From the NCBI GenBank assembly GCA_963788125.1, contig CAWBFN010000002.1, forward strand, positions 868,001-932,000: a stretch of 64,000 bases of DNA. The letters run 5' to 3'. Position 1 is the first letter of the stretch. Every line of letters starts with the position of its first letter. The position numbers and the translations under genes were made by a program. A model generated the notes under the pieces. That model saw only the letters and a program-made list of their open reading frames with translations. It ran no database searches and had not been told where the DNA came from. This document shows positions 35,034-43,594 of this stretch, piece after piece. The DNA is from Bog-473 sp963788125 (GTDB lineage Bacteria > Actinomycetota > Acidimicrobiia > Acidimicrobiales > RAAP-2).

Positions 35034-36158
35034 ATGGTGAAGATCTGGGCCAACTCGGGTGATTCGCATCTGGTCGAACCCGACGACCTGTTCAGTGACA
35101 GCCTTCCCGCGCCGCTCGCCGCCCGCATGCCGCGCAGTGTCCGGGACGACGACGGCAGCTGGGAGACCATCCACGTGGACGGGCAGCAGTTTCGGCGCCG
35201 GCTGCCCAGCCGGGACCGGCGGCTCACCGACGAGCTCGGACGCACCGTGCCCGAGCGGGCACCGGGGGCCAACGACCCGGCGCTGCGCTTGCTGGACCTG
35301 GACGAGGAGGGTATCTGGGCCGAGCTCATCTACCCCTCGTTGGGGATCTGGACCTCGTCCATCCGCGATCCGGAGTTGCTGGCCGCGGGCGCCCGGGCCA
35401 TTAACGACTGGGCCATCGAGTTTCAGGCGACGTCGCCCCGTTACGTGTGTGCGGCGGTCATCCCGTTCCTCACCACAGAGTCGGCGGTGGCCGAGGTGGC
35501 GCGCGCCGCGTCCATGGGGTTTTACGCAGCGTCGCTTCCCGTGAAGCCGCTGATTGACGGCGACAACTGGAACAGGGAGTCGTGGGAGCCACTGTGGGCG
35601 GCGTTGGAGGAGACCGGTCTGGTCATCGGCTTCCACATCGGCAGCGAACCCCATGAAGCTGATGCGTCCAACGGGCTCTACTATCGCGGCCCGGGCGGGG
35701 CTCTGCTCAACTACATGGAGACCACCTACGGCGGCCAGCGGGCGGTTTCCATGCTGATCGCCGGGGCCGTCTTCGATCGTCACCCCATGCTCCGGGCCAT
35801 CGTCTCGGAGGGGGGTGCCACGTGGGGGCCGTTCGTCGCCGACCGCTTGGACGAGGCCTATCGTCAGCATGCGCCGATGGTCCGGCCTCGCCTGAGCCGG
35901 CTGCCGAGCGAGTACCTCTACGAGAACGTCTACGCCTCCTTCCAGCACGATCGCTCCGCCGTGGCGGCGGTGACCGCCATGGGGTGGAAGAACGTCTGCT
36001 GGGGGGCCGACTATCCCCACACCGAAGGCACGTTCGGCCATACGCAGAAGACGCTGGAGGAGCTTTTCGGCGACCTCGACCCGGACACCCGCCACCGCAT
36101 CACCCAGGGGGCGTTCCGAGAGCTCTTCCCCCATGTCCCGCCGGCGCCCGGGTCCTGA
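35034..36158 (+). CDS. ACMSD-like amidohydrolase (amidohydrolase_2), copy 3
   Basis: This 374-residue TIM-barrel protein begins IWANSGDSHLVEPDDLF, a variant of the D-x-H-x-x-E-P start of the family, and carries VIGFHIGSEPHE, LRAIVSEGGATWGPFVADRLDEAY and VCWGADYPHTEGTFGHT. The metal His/Asp positions are kept. Hydrolytic or decarboxylating action on a C-C bond is likely; the substrate is unknown. AGGAGG (35024-35029) supports ATG 35034. It starts a unit that continues with the thiolase-like and OB-fold genes, behind the TTGCATAC-type promoter. Confidence 0.88.
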   Translation: MVKIWANSGDSHLVEPDDLFSDSLPAPLAARMPRSVRDDDGSWETIHVDGQQFRRRLPSRDRRLTDELGRTVPERAPGANDPALRLLDLDEEGIWAELIYPSLGIWTSSIRDPELLAAGARAINDWAIEFQATSPRYVCAAVIPFLTTESAVAEVARAASMGFYAASLPVKPLIDGDNWNRESWEPLWAALEETGLVIGFHIGSEPHEADASNGLYYRGPGGALLNYMETTYGGQRAVSMLIAGAVFDRHPMLRAIVSEGGATWGPFVADRLDEAYRQHAPMVRPRLSRLPSEYLYENVYASFQHDRSAVAAVTAMGWKNVCWGADYPHTEGTFGHTQKTLEELFGDLDPDTRHRITQGAFRELFPHVPPAPGS

Positions 36159-36160
36159 CC

Positions 36161-36199
36161 GTGCCCGTCGAGCGTGAGTCGGACCCGGTCGTCGTGTGA
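36161..36199 (+). CDS. Possible 12-codon ORF coupling two genes
   Basis: A frame from GTG 36161, VPVERESDPVVV, ends in a TGA overlapping ATG 36199 (TGATG). It fills the whole gap between the amidohydrolase stop and the thiolase-like start. It may carry ribosomes across the gap, as the thiolase-like gene has no clear ribosome binding site. Its own start is not well supported. Confidence 0.25.
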   Translation: MPVERESDPVVV

Positions 36200-37368
36200 T
36201 GCGCGACGCCACGGCGATCGTCGGCATCGGCGAGACGGAGTTCTACAAGCGGGGCCAGTCGTACCCGCAGACGAACTACGAGCTGGCCGGTAAGGCAGTC
36301 CTGGCCGCCGTGGCCGACGCCGGCCTGTCCCTCCAGGACGTGGACGGCATCACCTACTATGCCTATGGCGCCGGCATCGACTCTGCGGTGCTCGCCCAGG
36401 TGCTGGGCATCCCGAACCTGCGGTGGAGCGTCTGCGTCACCGGTGGCGGCGGCGGGTCGGCCGGCGCCATCGGCGCGGCCGCCGCGGCGGTCGTAGCCGG
36501 CATGGCCTCGGTGGTCGTCACCGTCTCGGCCAGCCAGCATCTCACCAGCCGGACGACGGCGGCGTTCGCCACCCCGTCCAACAGGGGTAGCCACTGGGAC
36601 TTCGTCACGCCGACGGGGTTGGTGGCACCCGGGCAGCTCTTCGCCATGCTGGCCCGACGCCACATGCACCTGTACGGCACGACACGGGAGCACTTCGGCG
36701 CCGTGGCCATCTCGAGCCGGGACAACGCGTCGCGCATGCCCAGTGCCGTTCGTCGGGTTCCGATCACCATGGAGGACTACCTGTCGTCGCGCGTGATCGC
36801 CGACCCCTTCTGTCTCTTCGACTACTGCCAGGAGACCGACGGCGCGGCCGCCTGTGTCACGACGTCCGTCGACCGGGCCCGCGACCTCCCCCGTCCGCCC
36901 GTTCTCATCCGGGCCGCCGCGCAGGGTGGCGAGGGAGCATGGGGTCAGGGCGAGGAGTGGCTGCAGATGCCCGACGACTACTTCGCCGCCGCTGGCTATC
37001 GGGCCATCGCCTCGGACCTCTACAGCCGGGCCGGACTGGGTCCCGCGGACATAGACGTCGTCGAGCTCTACGACCACTTCACCGGCATGGTCCTCATGCA
37101 ACTCGAGGACCTCGGGTTCTGCCAACCCGGTGAGAGCGGTCCGTTCGCGCTCGACGGCGGCATCCGCTGGCCGGATGGGCGGCTCCCGCTCAACACGCAC
37201 GGCGGCTCTCACTCCCACGTCAACCTGAACGGCATGAACCACATCGTCGAGGCCGTTCGCCAGATGCGCGGTGACGCGGTGAACCAGGTCCGGGGTGCCG
37301 AGACGGTGCTCATCAGCGGTGGTCCGGGCAAGCTGCCCATGAGCGCCTTGATCCTCACGAAGGCCTGA
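36199..37368 (+). CDS. Thiolase-like protein (SCP-x/Ltp2 type) without nucleophile cysteine
   Basis: This 389-residue thiolase-fold protein starts TAIVGIGETEFYKRG and ends MSALILTKA. Where thiolases have the nucleophile Cys, this protein has a glycine run (VTGGGGGSAGAIGAA), so normal thiolysis is excluded. Late motifs include VELYDHFTGMVLMQLEDLGFC and NTHGGSHSH, usual in the lipid-transfer/Ltp2 branch. With the OB-fold protein right after it (3-nt gap), the pair resembles Ltp2/DUF35 retro-aldolases. It belongs to a different subfamily from the product at 22603. ATG 36199 overlaps the stop of a 12-codon frame. Confidence 0.88.
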   Translation: MRDATAIVGIGETEFYKRGQSYPQTNYELAGKAVLAAVADAGLSLQDVDGITYYAYGAGIDSAVLAQVLGIPNLRWSVCVTGGGGGSAGAIGAAAAAVVAGMASVVVTVSASQHLTSRTTAAFATPSNRGSHWDFVTPTGLVAPGQLFAMLARRHMHLYGTTREHFGAVAISSRDNASRMPSAVRRVPITMEDYLSSRVIADPFCLFDYCQETDGAAACVTTSVDRARDLPRPPVLIRAAAQGGEGAWGQGEEWLQMPDDYFAAAGYRAIASDLYSRAGLGPADIDVVELYDHFTGMVLMQLEDLGFCQPGESGPFALDGGIRWPDGRLPLNTHGGSHSHVNLNGMNHIVEAVRQMRGDAVNQVRGAETVLISGGPGKLPMSALILTKA

Positions 37369-37371
37369 CGC

Positions 37372-37797
37372 GTGGAGCTGAAGGTCCCGCCCGCCGAGCT
37401 GATCACGATAAACCCCGACCGATGGACCGCGCCGTTCTGGGCGGCGGCGCAAGAGCACCGGCTCGTGTGCGCCCGGTGCCGCAACTGTGGGAGGTTCCGC
37501 ATGCCGGCGGGCCCGTTCTGTCCCCAGTGCCAATCGCAGGAGGTGGAGTGGCCCGAGCTCAGCGGTCACGGCACGGTCTTCACCTACACGATCGTGATGC
37601 ACCCTGTACTTCCCAGCCTGCGCGAGTGCGTGCCGTACGCCGTGGCCGCGGTGACCCTGCCCGATGCCGGCGGTGCCCGTTTACTGGGGAACATCGTGCA
37701 GATGGACAGCGATCAGCTGGCGGTGGACCTGCCGGTCAAGGTCCAGTGGGCCGACATCGCCGACGGCGTGGTGGTCCCGCGGTTCGCCCCCGCCTGA
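37372..37797 (+). CDS. Zinc-ribbon/OB-fold (DUF35-like) partner protein
   Basis: This 141-residue protein has a zinc ribbon with four cysteines (CARCRNCGRFRMPAGPFCPQC) and an OB-fold (GHGTVFTYTIV ... LLGNIVQM ... LPVKVQW). It is the partner type that binds thiolase-like enzymes such as the one encoded just upstream. GTG 37372 starts 3 nt after the thiolase-like stop. The related pair at 23816/22603 has the opposite gene order. It is the last gene of its unit and converges with a TetR gene. Confidence 0.88.
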   Translation: MELKVPPAELITINPDRWTAPFWAAAQEHRLVCARCRNCGRFRMPAGPFCPQCQSQEVEWPELSGHGTVFTYTIVMHPVLPSLRECVPYAVAAVTLPDAGGARLLGNIVQMDSDQLAVDLPVKVQWADIADGVVVPRFAPA

Positions 37798-37848
37798 CCT
37801 GCCGACGTCGTCATCCGCGCTCGTGCGGCGCTCAGTTCCCGGATCCGG

Positions 37849-38493
37849 TCACGGGTCTGCCCGCGTCGGCAGTCCCAGCGCGGGACCAGCGAAGCGAAGC
37901 ACGTGGGCCTTGGCGCTCGCCCGAGTCCGGAACTGGGTGTCGTGGCGGTTGAAGACGGCGTTGACCAGCCCGAACATGGTGTAGGCGTCGGCCACGGGGG
38001 TCGGCGAGTACAAGATCTGCGCCTCGTGTCCGGCGCGCAGGACCTCGATCAACGGCCGGCAGAAGATGCGTCGCATCTCCTGCACCTCGTCGGCGATCGG
38101 GAGCGCGGCGGTCAGTGCGGCCGACGAGAACAGGGCGGTGCGGGCGGCCCGTTTCGGTTCGAAGAAGACGTCCAGATAGCGCTCGAGCCACGCGTCGAGG
38201 GCGGCGACCGGATCGGCCGCCCCGGCCACCGCCCGATCGAGTGACGTCCCCACCGACTCGGAGTCACGCCGGACGAGTGCCGGCAGCAGGGCCTCCCTCG
38301 AGTCGAAGTGCCGGTAGAAGGCGCGGGTCGAAAGCCCGGACTCGGTGAGCACGTCGCCCACGGACATCGCGGCGTAGCCGTTCCGGGCCATGACCCTCAT
38401 TGCCGCGTCCATCAGCATGCCGCGCTCGGTCTCGTGGTCAAAGCGGCGGGGGCGCCCCACCGTGGGCGTCGTCACTGCGGTCCGTTTGCTCAC
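37849..38493 (-). CDS. TetR-family transcriptional regulator
   Basis: This 214-residue protein has a TetR helix-turn-helix (ERGMLMDAAMRVMARNGY, AAMSVGDVLTESGLSTRAFYRHFDSREAL) and a helical ligand-binding domain. It is divergent from the double CaiB gene. The shared region contains the TTTGAAAA/TTGCATAC motif also found before the amidohydrolase gene at 35034. That layout suggests it represses itself, the CaiB gene and the 35034 unit. The start is GTG 38493, with GGAGAG a few bases upstream. The ligand is unknown. Confidence 0.9.
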   Translation of the reverse strand: MSKRTAVTTPTVGRPRRFDHETERGMLMDAAMRVMARNGYAAMSVGDVLTESGLSTRAFYRHFDSREALLPALVRRDSESVGTSLDRAVAGAADPVAALDAWLERYLDVFFEPKRAARTALFSSAALTAALPIADEVQEMRRIFCRPLIEVLRAGHEAQILYSPTPVADAYTMFGLVNAVFNRHDTQFRTRASAKAHVLRFAGPALGLPTRADP

Positions 38494-38525
38494 TGGGCTC
38501 TCCGAACATCGTCGCCGCGGGACAG

Positions 38526-38568
38526 TTTGAAAATCAGCCTTGCATACATTGTGACCCGGTTCTATCGT
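38526..38568 (+). promoter_or_regulatory. Promoter with regulatory motif, copy 2 (TGAAA-N7-TTGCA)
   Basis: The motif occupies 38526-38547. TTGCAT (38540-38545) is a good -35 box, and TATCGT (38563-38568) is a -10 box 17 nt downstream. It drives the double CaiB gene and lies in the gap shared with the divergent TetR gene. Confidence 0.65.
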
Positions 38569-38609
38569 ACGGGCAAGGCAGAGTGCCGGGGGAGGGAGAT
38601 GGTGAACGG

Positions 38610-41045
38610 TTGGCGCCGCTGTTAGAAGGTCTGCGGGTCGTCGAGCTTGCCGGTACCGAAAGTAGTGCCCGTGTGGGGCAGTTCCTTGCCGACTACGGCG
38701 CGGACGTCGACATGATCGAGAAGCCGGGAGGTACCGCCCTCCGCCGACTCCCTGGCTGGCCGTCGCTGGGCCGGGGAAAGCGCAGTCGACTGATCGACAT
38801 CACGACGACCGAGGGCCGGTCCGCCCTGACCGAGCAGGTGAGCACGAGCGACGTTCTGGTGCATTCGATGCGTCCGGCAGCCATGGACGCCCTCGGTCTT
38901 ACCTACGCTGCGTTTGCGGAGGCCAACCCTCGCCTGGTGGTGGCATCCATCAGTGGCTTCGGCCGCCTCGGTCCTTTCAGCGACGTGAAGGGCTACGAAG
39001 GCATCGTGATGGCCAAGCTCGGCGTCTACCAGAGCTTCGAGCGGGCCACCCGGAGGCCCGGTCCGACCTTCGTGACGGTCCCCTTCGCCAGCTACTGCGC
39101 GGCCCAGGTCGCCGTCCAAGGTCTCTTGGCCGCCCTCATCGAGCGGGAGGGGAGCGGCCTCGGGCAGCATGTCGAGACCAACATGGCCCAGGCCCTCGCC
39201 ACCCTGGACTGCTGGATGTGGTTTCTGCGCATACTGGCTGAGCGGTACCCCGACGCGTTCACGCAGGTTCCCGCCTTCGACGACAGCGGCCAACCGAACG
39301 CCCATCAAGCGCTCACGCTCTTGGTCGCGGCCACTTCTGACGACAGATGGCTTCAGTTCGCGCAGCTGCAGCCCCATCTCTTCGCGTCGTTCCTCCGGGC
39401 CCTGGACATGGAGGATCTGCTGGAGGAGCCCGGTTGGACCGGCCTGCCCATCTATGAGAGCAAGGAGAAGCGGACCGCCGTCTGGGAACGGTTGCACCAG
39501 GCGGTGAACCGGTTCTCACTCGCCGAGTGGCAGGACAAGTTCGACATCGATCGCGACGTCTTCGCCGAGTTGTTCCGGAGCGGAACCGAAGTGCTCGACC
39601 ATCCTGCGCTGAGTGGCGGTGGCTGGGTCGCCTCGAGCGAAGACCCCGATGTGGGGCCGGTGCGGCAACTCGGGCGGGCGGTGCGAGTGATCGGCGAGGA
39701 GTGGTCGCCTTCGGCCTGCCCCGCGCCGGGTGAGCGAGGAGGAGCCGCGCCCGAAGTGTCGCCCACCCCCGTGGGGCAGCCGACGCCGGTGCAAGGAGCA
39801 CCGGTTGCCGCGGGGGCCTTGCACGGAACGACCATTCTGGACCTCTGCGTGTGGTACGCCGCACCGTACGCAACCGCGCTGCTGAGCGACCTCGGTGCTC
39901 GTGTGATCCACATCGAACCCCTCGATGGCGATCCCATCCGGGTGGCAGCCGGCTTTCCCGAGGCCGGCGGGGTGAAGGTGATGCAGGGCAAGGAGAGCAT
40001 CGCCGTCGACCTCTCCACCCCCGAGGGCAGGGAGATAGTGCACGAGCTGGTCAGGCGCAGCTCGGCCGTCTTGCATGGCTTCCGTGCCGGAGTCGCCGAG
40101 AAGCTCGGGCTGGACGCCGACACCCTGAGGACCCTGAACCCCCGTCTCGTGTACGTCGATGCCACCGGATACGGCATGAAGGGCCCCTACGCCAAACGTC
40201 CCTCGTACGCTCCGTCGATCGCCGTCGCAGCCGGGATCACCCTGCGCAATGTGGAACGGCATCTGGGCCAGGAGCCGGCCACGAGCCTCCCGGCCCGCGA
40301 GGAGCGGGCGATACGCCTGTCGGCCGGCACCTCCGCGCCACCCGTCAACGCGGATGGGCTATCGGCCCTCGGAACCGCCAACGCACTGTTGCTCGGGCTC
40401 CTTTCCGCGGCCCGCGGACAGGTACCGCCGCACCTCGAGACGACGATGCTCTCCACCACTGCGTCGGTCAACTTCGAAGCCCTCATCGAAGGTGCCGGAA
40501 CCGCCGCGTCCGCTCCGGACCCCGAGTTGTTGGGACTCGGTGCCCTGTACCGCCTGTACGAGGCGGTGGACGGCTGGATCTTCCTCGCCGTCGTCACGGA
40601 GCGCGAGTGGGACGCTCTGATCGAGGCGGTGGACCCCTACGGCTCGCTGCGAGGAGACGATCGGTTCAACACGGCGAGCGGCCGGGCCAGGCACGATGCC
40701 GAACTGGCCCGGGTCCTCGGGGAGGTGTTCCGGTCGCGGAGCGGAGCCGAGTGGGAGAAGGACCTGACCCGACGCAACGTCGCCTGCACGGTGTCGTCGG
40801 AGACACCCACCGAGGGGATGCTCTTCAGCAGCGAGGTGGGCGGCGCGTCGGGCTACCTGTCCCACGTCGTCCACCCGACCTTCAATGAACACCCGCGGCT
40901 GGCTCCGATCCTTCGTTTCTCGAGGTCGCACACCGTGGCGGGACCCGGGTGCCTAGCCGGTCAGCACACCGAGTTGATCCTTCGCGAGCTCGGGATGGGC
41001 GCTGAGCGCATCGCCGATCTGAAGAAGCGCCGAGTGGTGGGGTAA
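38610..41045 (+). CDS. Double-domain CaiB/BaiF CoA-transferase family III protein (copy 2)
   Basis: This protein of about 811 residues has two CaiB/BaiF units. The first starts LLEGLRVVELAGTESSARVG. The second starts near residue 407 with HGTTILDLCVWYAAPYATALLSDLGARVIHIE, after a Pro/Gly-rich linker. The positions matching GQ-x-V-D-x-S-M read GQHVETNM and PPHLETTM, so the Asp often seen there is absent from both halves, as in the fusion at 17077. TTG 38610 is chosen because it aligns with the start of that relative. GTG 38583 is an alternative, only about 8 nt after the predicted transcription start. An SDR gene follows after 13 nt. Confidence 0.85.
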   Translation: MAPLLEGLRVVELAGTESSARVGQFLADYGADVDMIEKPGGTALRRLPGWPSLGRGKRSRLIDITTTEGRSALTEQVSTSDVLVHSMRPAAMDALGLTYAAFAEANPRLVVASISGFGRLGPFSDVKGYEGIVMAKLGVYQSFERATRRPGPTFVTVPFASYCAAQVAVQGLLAALIEREGSGLGQHVETNMAQALATLDCWMWFLRILAERYPDAFTQVPAFDDSGQPNAHQALTLLVAATSDDRWLQFAQLQPHLFASFLRALDMEDLLEEPGWTGLPIYESKEKRTAVWERLHQAVNRFSLAEWQDKFDIDRDVFAELFRSGTEVLDHPALSGGGWVASSEDPDVGPVRQLGRAVRVIGEEWSPSACPAPGERGGAAPEVSPTPVGQPTPVQGAPVAAGALHGTTILDLCVWYAAPYATALLSDLGARVIHIEPLDGDPIRVAAGFPEAGGVKVMQGKESIAVDLSTPEGREIVHELVRRSSAVLHGFRAGVAEKLGLDADTLRTLNPRLVYVDATGYGMKGPYAKRPSYAPSIAVAAGITLRNVERHLGQEPATSLPAREERAIRLSAGTSAPPVNADGLSALGTANALLLGLLSAARGQVPPHLETTMLSTTASVNFEALIEGAGTAASAPDPELLGLGALYRLYEAVDGWIFLAVVTEREWDALIEAVDPYGSLRGDDRFNTASGRARHDAELARVLGEVFRSRSGAEWEKDLTRRNVACTVSSETPTEGMLFSSEVGGASGYLSHVVHPTFNEHPRLAPILRFSRSHTVAGPGCLAGQHTELILRELGMGAERIADLKKRRVVG

Positions 41046-41058
41046 AGGGAGCGGGTGA

Positions 41059-41874
41059 ATGGGAGAGCTTGACGGAAAGGTCGCCATCGTGACCGGCGGT
41101 GCCGGCAACATCGGCCAGGCCTGCGCGACCGCGCTCGCCCGGTCGGGGGCGAAGGTCGTGGTCGCCGACGTTGACGAGGCGGGGGCGAACGGGTGCGCCG
41201 AGCGGATCGCTGCGGCCGGTGGACGCGGCATGTCGATCCGAGTCGATCTGGGCGACGAGGCGTCCATCCGCAGTCTTGTCGACACGACGGTCGATGCGTT
41301 CGGTCGGTTGGACATCCTTCACAACAACGCCGCGGCGACGGTGCTGGCGCGGAGTCGAGACCTCGGCGTGGCCGACATGGATCTCGAGGTGTGGGACACC
41401 TCCCTGCGGATCAACCTGAGGGGCCCGATGCTGGCATCGAAGATGGCCATTCCGCACATGAAGGCGGCCGGAGGGGGCTGCATCGTCAACACCGTCTCGG
41501 GCGCGGGGAACATCGGCGACCTCCGTCACACGGCCTACGGTGTGACCAAGGCGGGGCTCATGCAGCTGACCCGAGCCATTGCCACACAGCACGGAGTCGA
41601 TGGCATACGGTGCAACGCCGTGTCGCCGGGCTTCATCGCCAGCCATGACCCGAACCGGGCCGGCGCGGCGCAGCACTCTCACGAGATCATCGACCAGAAC
41701 CTGATATCTCGCCTTGGTGCTCCGGCCGATATCGCCGACGCCGTCCTGTTCCTCGTGTCCGAGCGCTCGGGATTCATGACCGGTCAGATCCTGGTCGTGG
41801 ACGGGGGCGCGTCGGTCCACGGGCCGAACTATGCGAAGGCCCTGGCGCGCCGGGCGGAGACGGCGGCCGGGTGA
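41059..41874 (+). CDS. Short-chain dehydrogenase/reductase (SDR)
   Basis: This 271-residue classical SDR has TGGAGNIG near residue 12, NNAA, a serine in NTVSGAGN and the Tyr-Lys pair in AYGVTKAG. It closes with MTGQILVVDGG plus a 17-residue tail. It acts with NAD(P) on a hydroxyl or keto group. It starts 13 nt after the double CaiB gene and probably shares its TetR-linked promoter. The substrate may be a hydroxyacyl-CoA made in the same pathway, which is inference. Confidence 0.92.
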   Translation: MGELDGKVAIVTGGAGNIGQACATALARSGAKVVVADVDEAGANGCAERIAAAGGRGMSIRVDLGDEASIRSLVDTTVDAFGRLDILHNNAAATVLARSRDLGVADMDLEVWDTSLRINLRGPMLASKMAIPHMKAAGGGCIVNTVSGAGNIGDLRHTAYGVTKAGLMQLTRAIATQHGVDGIRCNAVSPGFIASHDPNRAGAAQHSHEIIDQNLISRLGAPADIADAVLFLVSERSGFMTGQILVVDGGASVHGPNYAKALARRAETAAG

Positions 41875-42104
41875 TGCACGGACCATCGCTCGGGCGTCGT
41901 TGCGGTTGACCGTGATCGGGGCAAGCGCTACCGTCCCCGACGCGACGCGGACACGTACCGCCGGTTGCTGGGGAGGGGGTCGCGGAGGGCCGTTGGTGAC
42001 GTCGGACGGCCGCAGTGCTGCGTTGTTCCTCTGGGTGGAGGAAGTTCCGGAGCCGTAGCGCGAGCGGACAGTGGGGGATGGCAGCGAGAGTTGGGAGAAA
42101 CCAC
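41875..42104 (+). promoter_or_regulatory. Intergenic region with promoter and long leader
   Basis: TTGACC (41908-41913), a 17-nt spacer and TACCGT form a good promoter. A GGGGAGGGGG stretch follows at about 41971-41980. A short frame of about 21 codons could start near 41994 (TTG or GTG) and end at 42058; I cannot support it as a gene. The SnoaL-like gene starts at 42105. Confidence 0.5.
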
Positions 42105-42602
42105 ATGGAGACGAATGAGCCGCACGACCGTCTGGCTGCCCTCGAGGAGCGGGTCCGGCTGCTGGAGGACCACGTCGCGGTCTACCGGCTGATCTGCAGC
42201 TGGGGGGCGGGGGCGGACATCGGGAGCGGCGAGGCGGTGGCGGCCCTGTGGACCGACGACGCCGTGCTGGAGTTCGAGGCGACGCGGGTCGAGGGGCGGT
42301 CGGAGATCTCGGCGATGATCGACAGCGACCATCAGCAGTCGCTGGTCCGGCAAGGGTGTGCGCACGTGCAGGGTCTTCCTGTGGTCAGGGTCAAGGGGAA
42401 TCACGCCCTAGCCACCAACTACTCGCAGGTGTTCCTGCACACCGACGACGACGGCTTCGAAACCTGGCGCGTGACGGCCAACAACTGGGAGTTCCTTCGG
42501 ACGGCGGACGGCTGGCGGGCGGCGCGTCGGACCTCCCACGTGATAGATGGCAGCCCGAAGGCACGCGAGCTGCTCGGCAGCGCCCTCGGCGACTCCGCCT
42601 AA
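42105..42602 (+). CDS. SnoaL/NTF2-like protein with N-terminal coiled coil (copy 2)
   Basis: This 165-residue paralogue of the product at 12161 has an N-terminal heptad segment (RLAALEERVRLLEDHVAVYRL), a SnoaL_4-like fold and the shared TWRVTANNWEF and RTSHVIDG motifs. The two proteins also agree around a GHQSLIR/DHQQSLVR turn, so this is one family, used once in the oxygenase island and once here. GGGAGAAA lies before ATG 42105. The TauD-type dioxygenase gene follows. A role as isomerase, dehydratase or oxygenase partner is possible; no catalytic residue can be named. Confidence 0.82.
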   Translation: METNEPHDRLAALEERVRLLEDHVAVYRLICSWGAGADIGSGEAVAALWTDDAVLEFEATRVEGRSEISAMIDSDHQQSLVRQGCAHVQGLPVVRVKGNHALATNYSQVFLHTDDDGFETWRVTANNWEFLRTADGWRAARRTSHVIDGSPKARELLGSALGDSA

Positions 42603-42669
42603 CCGAGAGCCGGGGGACGGCGGTCCTGCCATGTCGTAGGCTGCGCCGGAGAGGGATGGGAGGATGCTG

Positions 42670-43566
42670 ATGCGAGCAGTGCCGGTGTCAGAGGCGCTCG
42701 GGGTCGAACTACTGGACTTCGACATCACACGGCCGAGCGGCGCGGCGGAGCAGTCGGAGTTGCGCGAGCTTCTCTGTGAGCACCACCTGCTCCTCGTACG
42801 GGGCCAGGACCTGACGGCCGACGACCAGACCAGGTTCGTCGGGTACTTCGGCCCACTCCACACGAGAGCGGACGGGATGAAGGAGACCTACGTCACCAAC
42901 GTGACCGCGACGGGGGAGCCGGCGCCCCGGACCGGCACAGCGCGGCTCATCTGGCACCAGGACGGCACCTACGGGCTCCGGCCCGGGATCGCGACGTCGC
43001 TGTGGGCGCAAGACGTCGCGCCGGACTCCGTTCCCACCTTGTACGCCAACGCCGTGCGGGCCCTCGAGCGCATGCCCGCGGACCTCCGGGCACGCATTGA
43101 GCCACTGCATGCACTGCATTTGCGAGACACCCAGGAGGAGCGGACCGACTATCGCTGGCGAGAGGAGAACGTCCCCCCCGATGCCGAACCTGGTCGCTTC
43201 CTCCGTCACGAGCACCCGATCGTCTACCAGATGCCCCATACCGACCAGAAGACGATCCTGGTGAACCAGTTGATGACCAGCCACGTGGTCGAGCTCCCAC
43301 TCGACGAGGGCGAGGCGCTGATTCAGGAACTGTTCTCACTGATTTACGCCGACGACAACGTCTACGCCCATCACTGGCAGACGAACGACATGATCGTCTG
43401 GGACAACTTCGCACTGCATCACTGCCGCCCGGCGGAGCTGGGACTTCCCGTCCGTCGTCTGCGCCGTCAGTCGCTCGACGGGTGGTACACGGACACCGGC
43501 ACCCTCGACTGGACCGAGACCGTCGTCGCGTACGTCGGACACTCCCAGAAAGCGGCGGGCATGTGA
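42670..43566 (+). CDS. TauD/TfdA-type Fe(II)/2-oxoglutarate dioxygenase, copy 2
   Basis: This 298-residue dioxygenase has H96-Q-D98 (IWHQDGTYGL) as first two ligands and a distal His in ALHHCRPAE, followed by VRRLRRQSLDGW where an Arg should bind 2-oxoglutarate. It resembles TfdA/TauD enzymes that oxidise herbicides, taurine and similar compounds. GGGAGG (42658-42663) is 6 nt from ATG 42670 and touches ATG 42664, so the former is preferred. The SDR gene at 43595 follows. Sequence differs clearly from the product at 32574. Confidence 0.88.
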   Translation: MRAVPVSEALGVELLDFDITRPSGAAEQSELRELLCEHHLLLVRGQDLTADDQTRFVGYFGPLHTRADGMKETYVTNVTATGEPAPRTGTARLIWHQDGTYGLRPGIATSLWAQDVAPDSVPTLYANAVRALERMPADLRARIEPLHALHLRDTQEERTDYRWREENVPPDAEPGRFLRHEHPIVYQMPHTDQKTILVNQLMTSHVVELPLDEGEALIQELFSLIYADDNVYAHHWQTNDMIVWDNFALHHCRPAELGLPVRRLRRQSLDGWYTDTGTLDWTETVVAYVGHSQKAAGM

Positions 43567-43594
43567 CGATGGGCTGTAGTTGGCGGGGACCGAC

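Noticed and set aside
38599..38625. Eight-codon frame from ATG 38599 overlapping the double CaiB start
   Set aside because: The ribosome binding site touches the ATG and the frame is too short to support; chance is likely.
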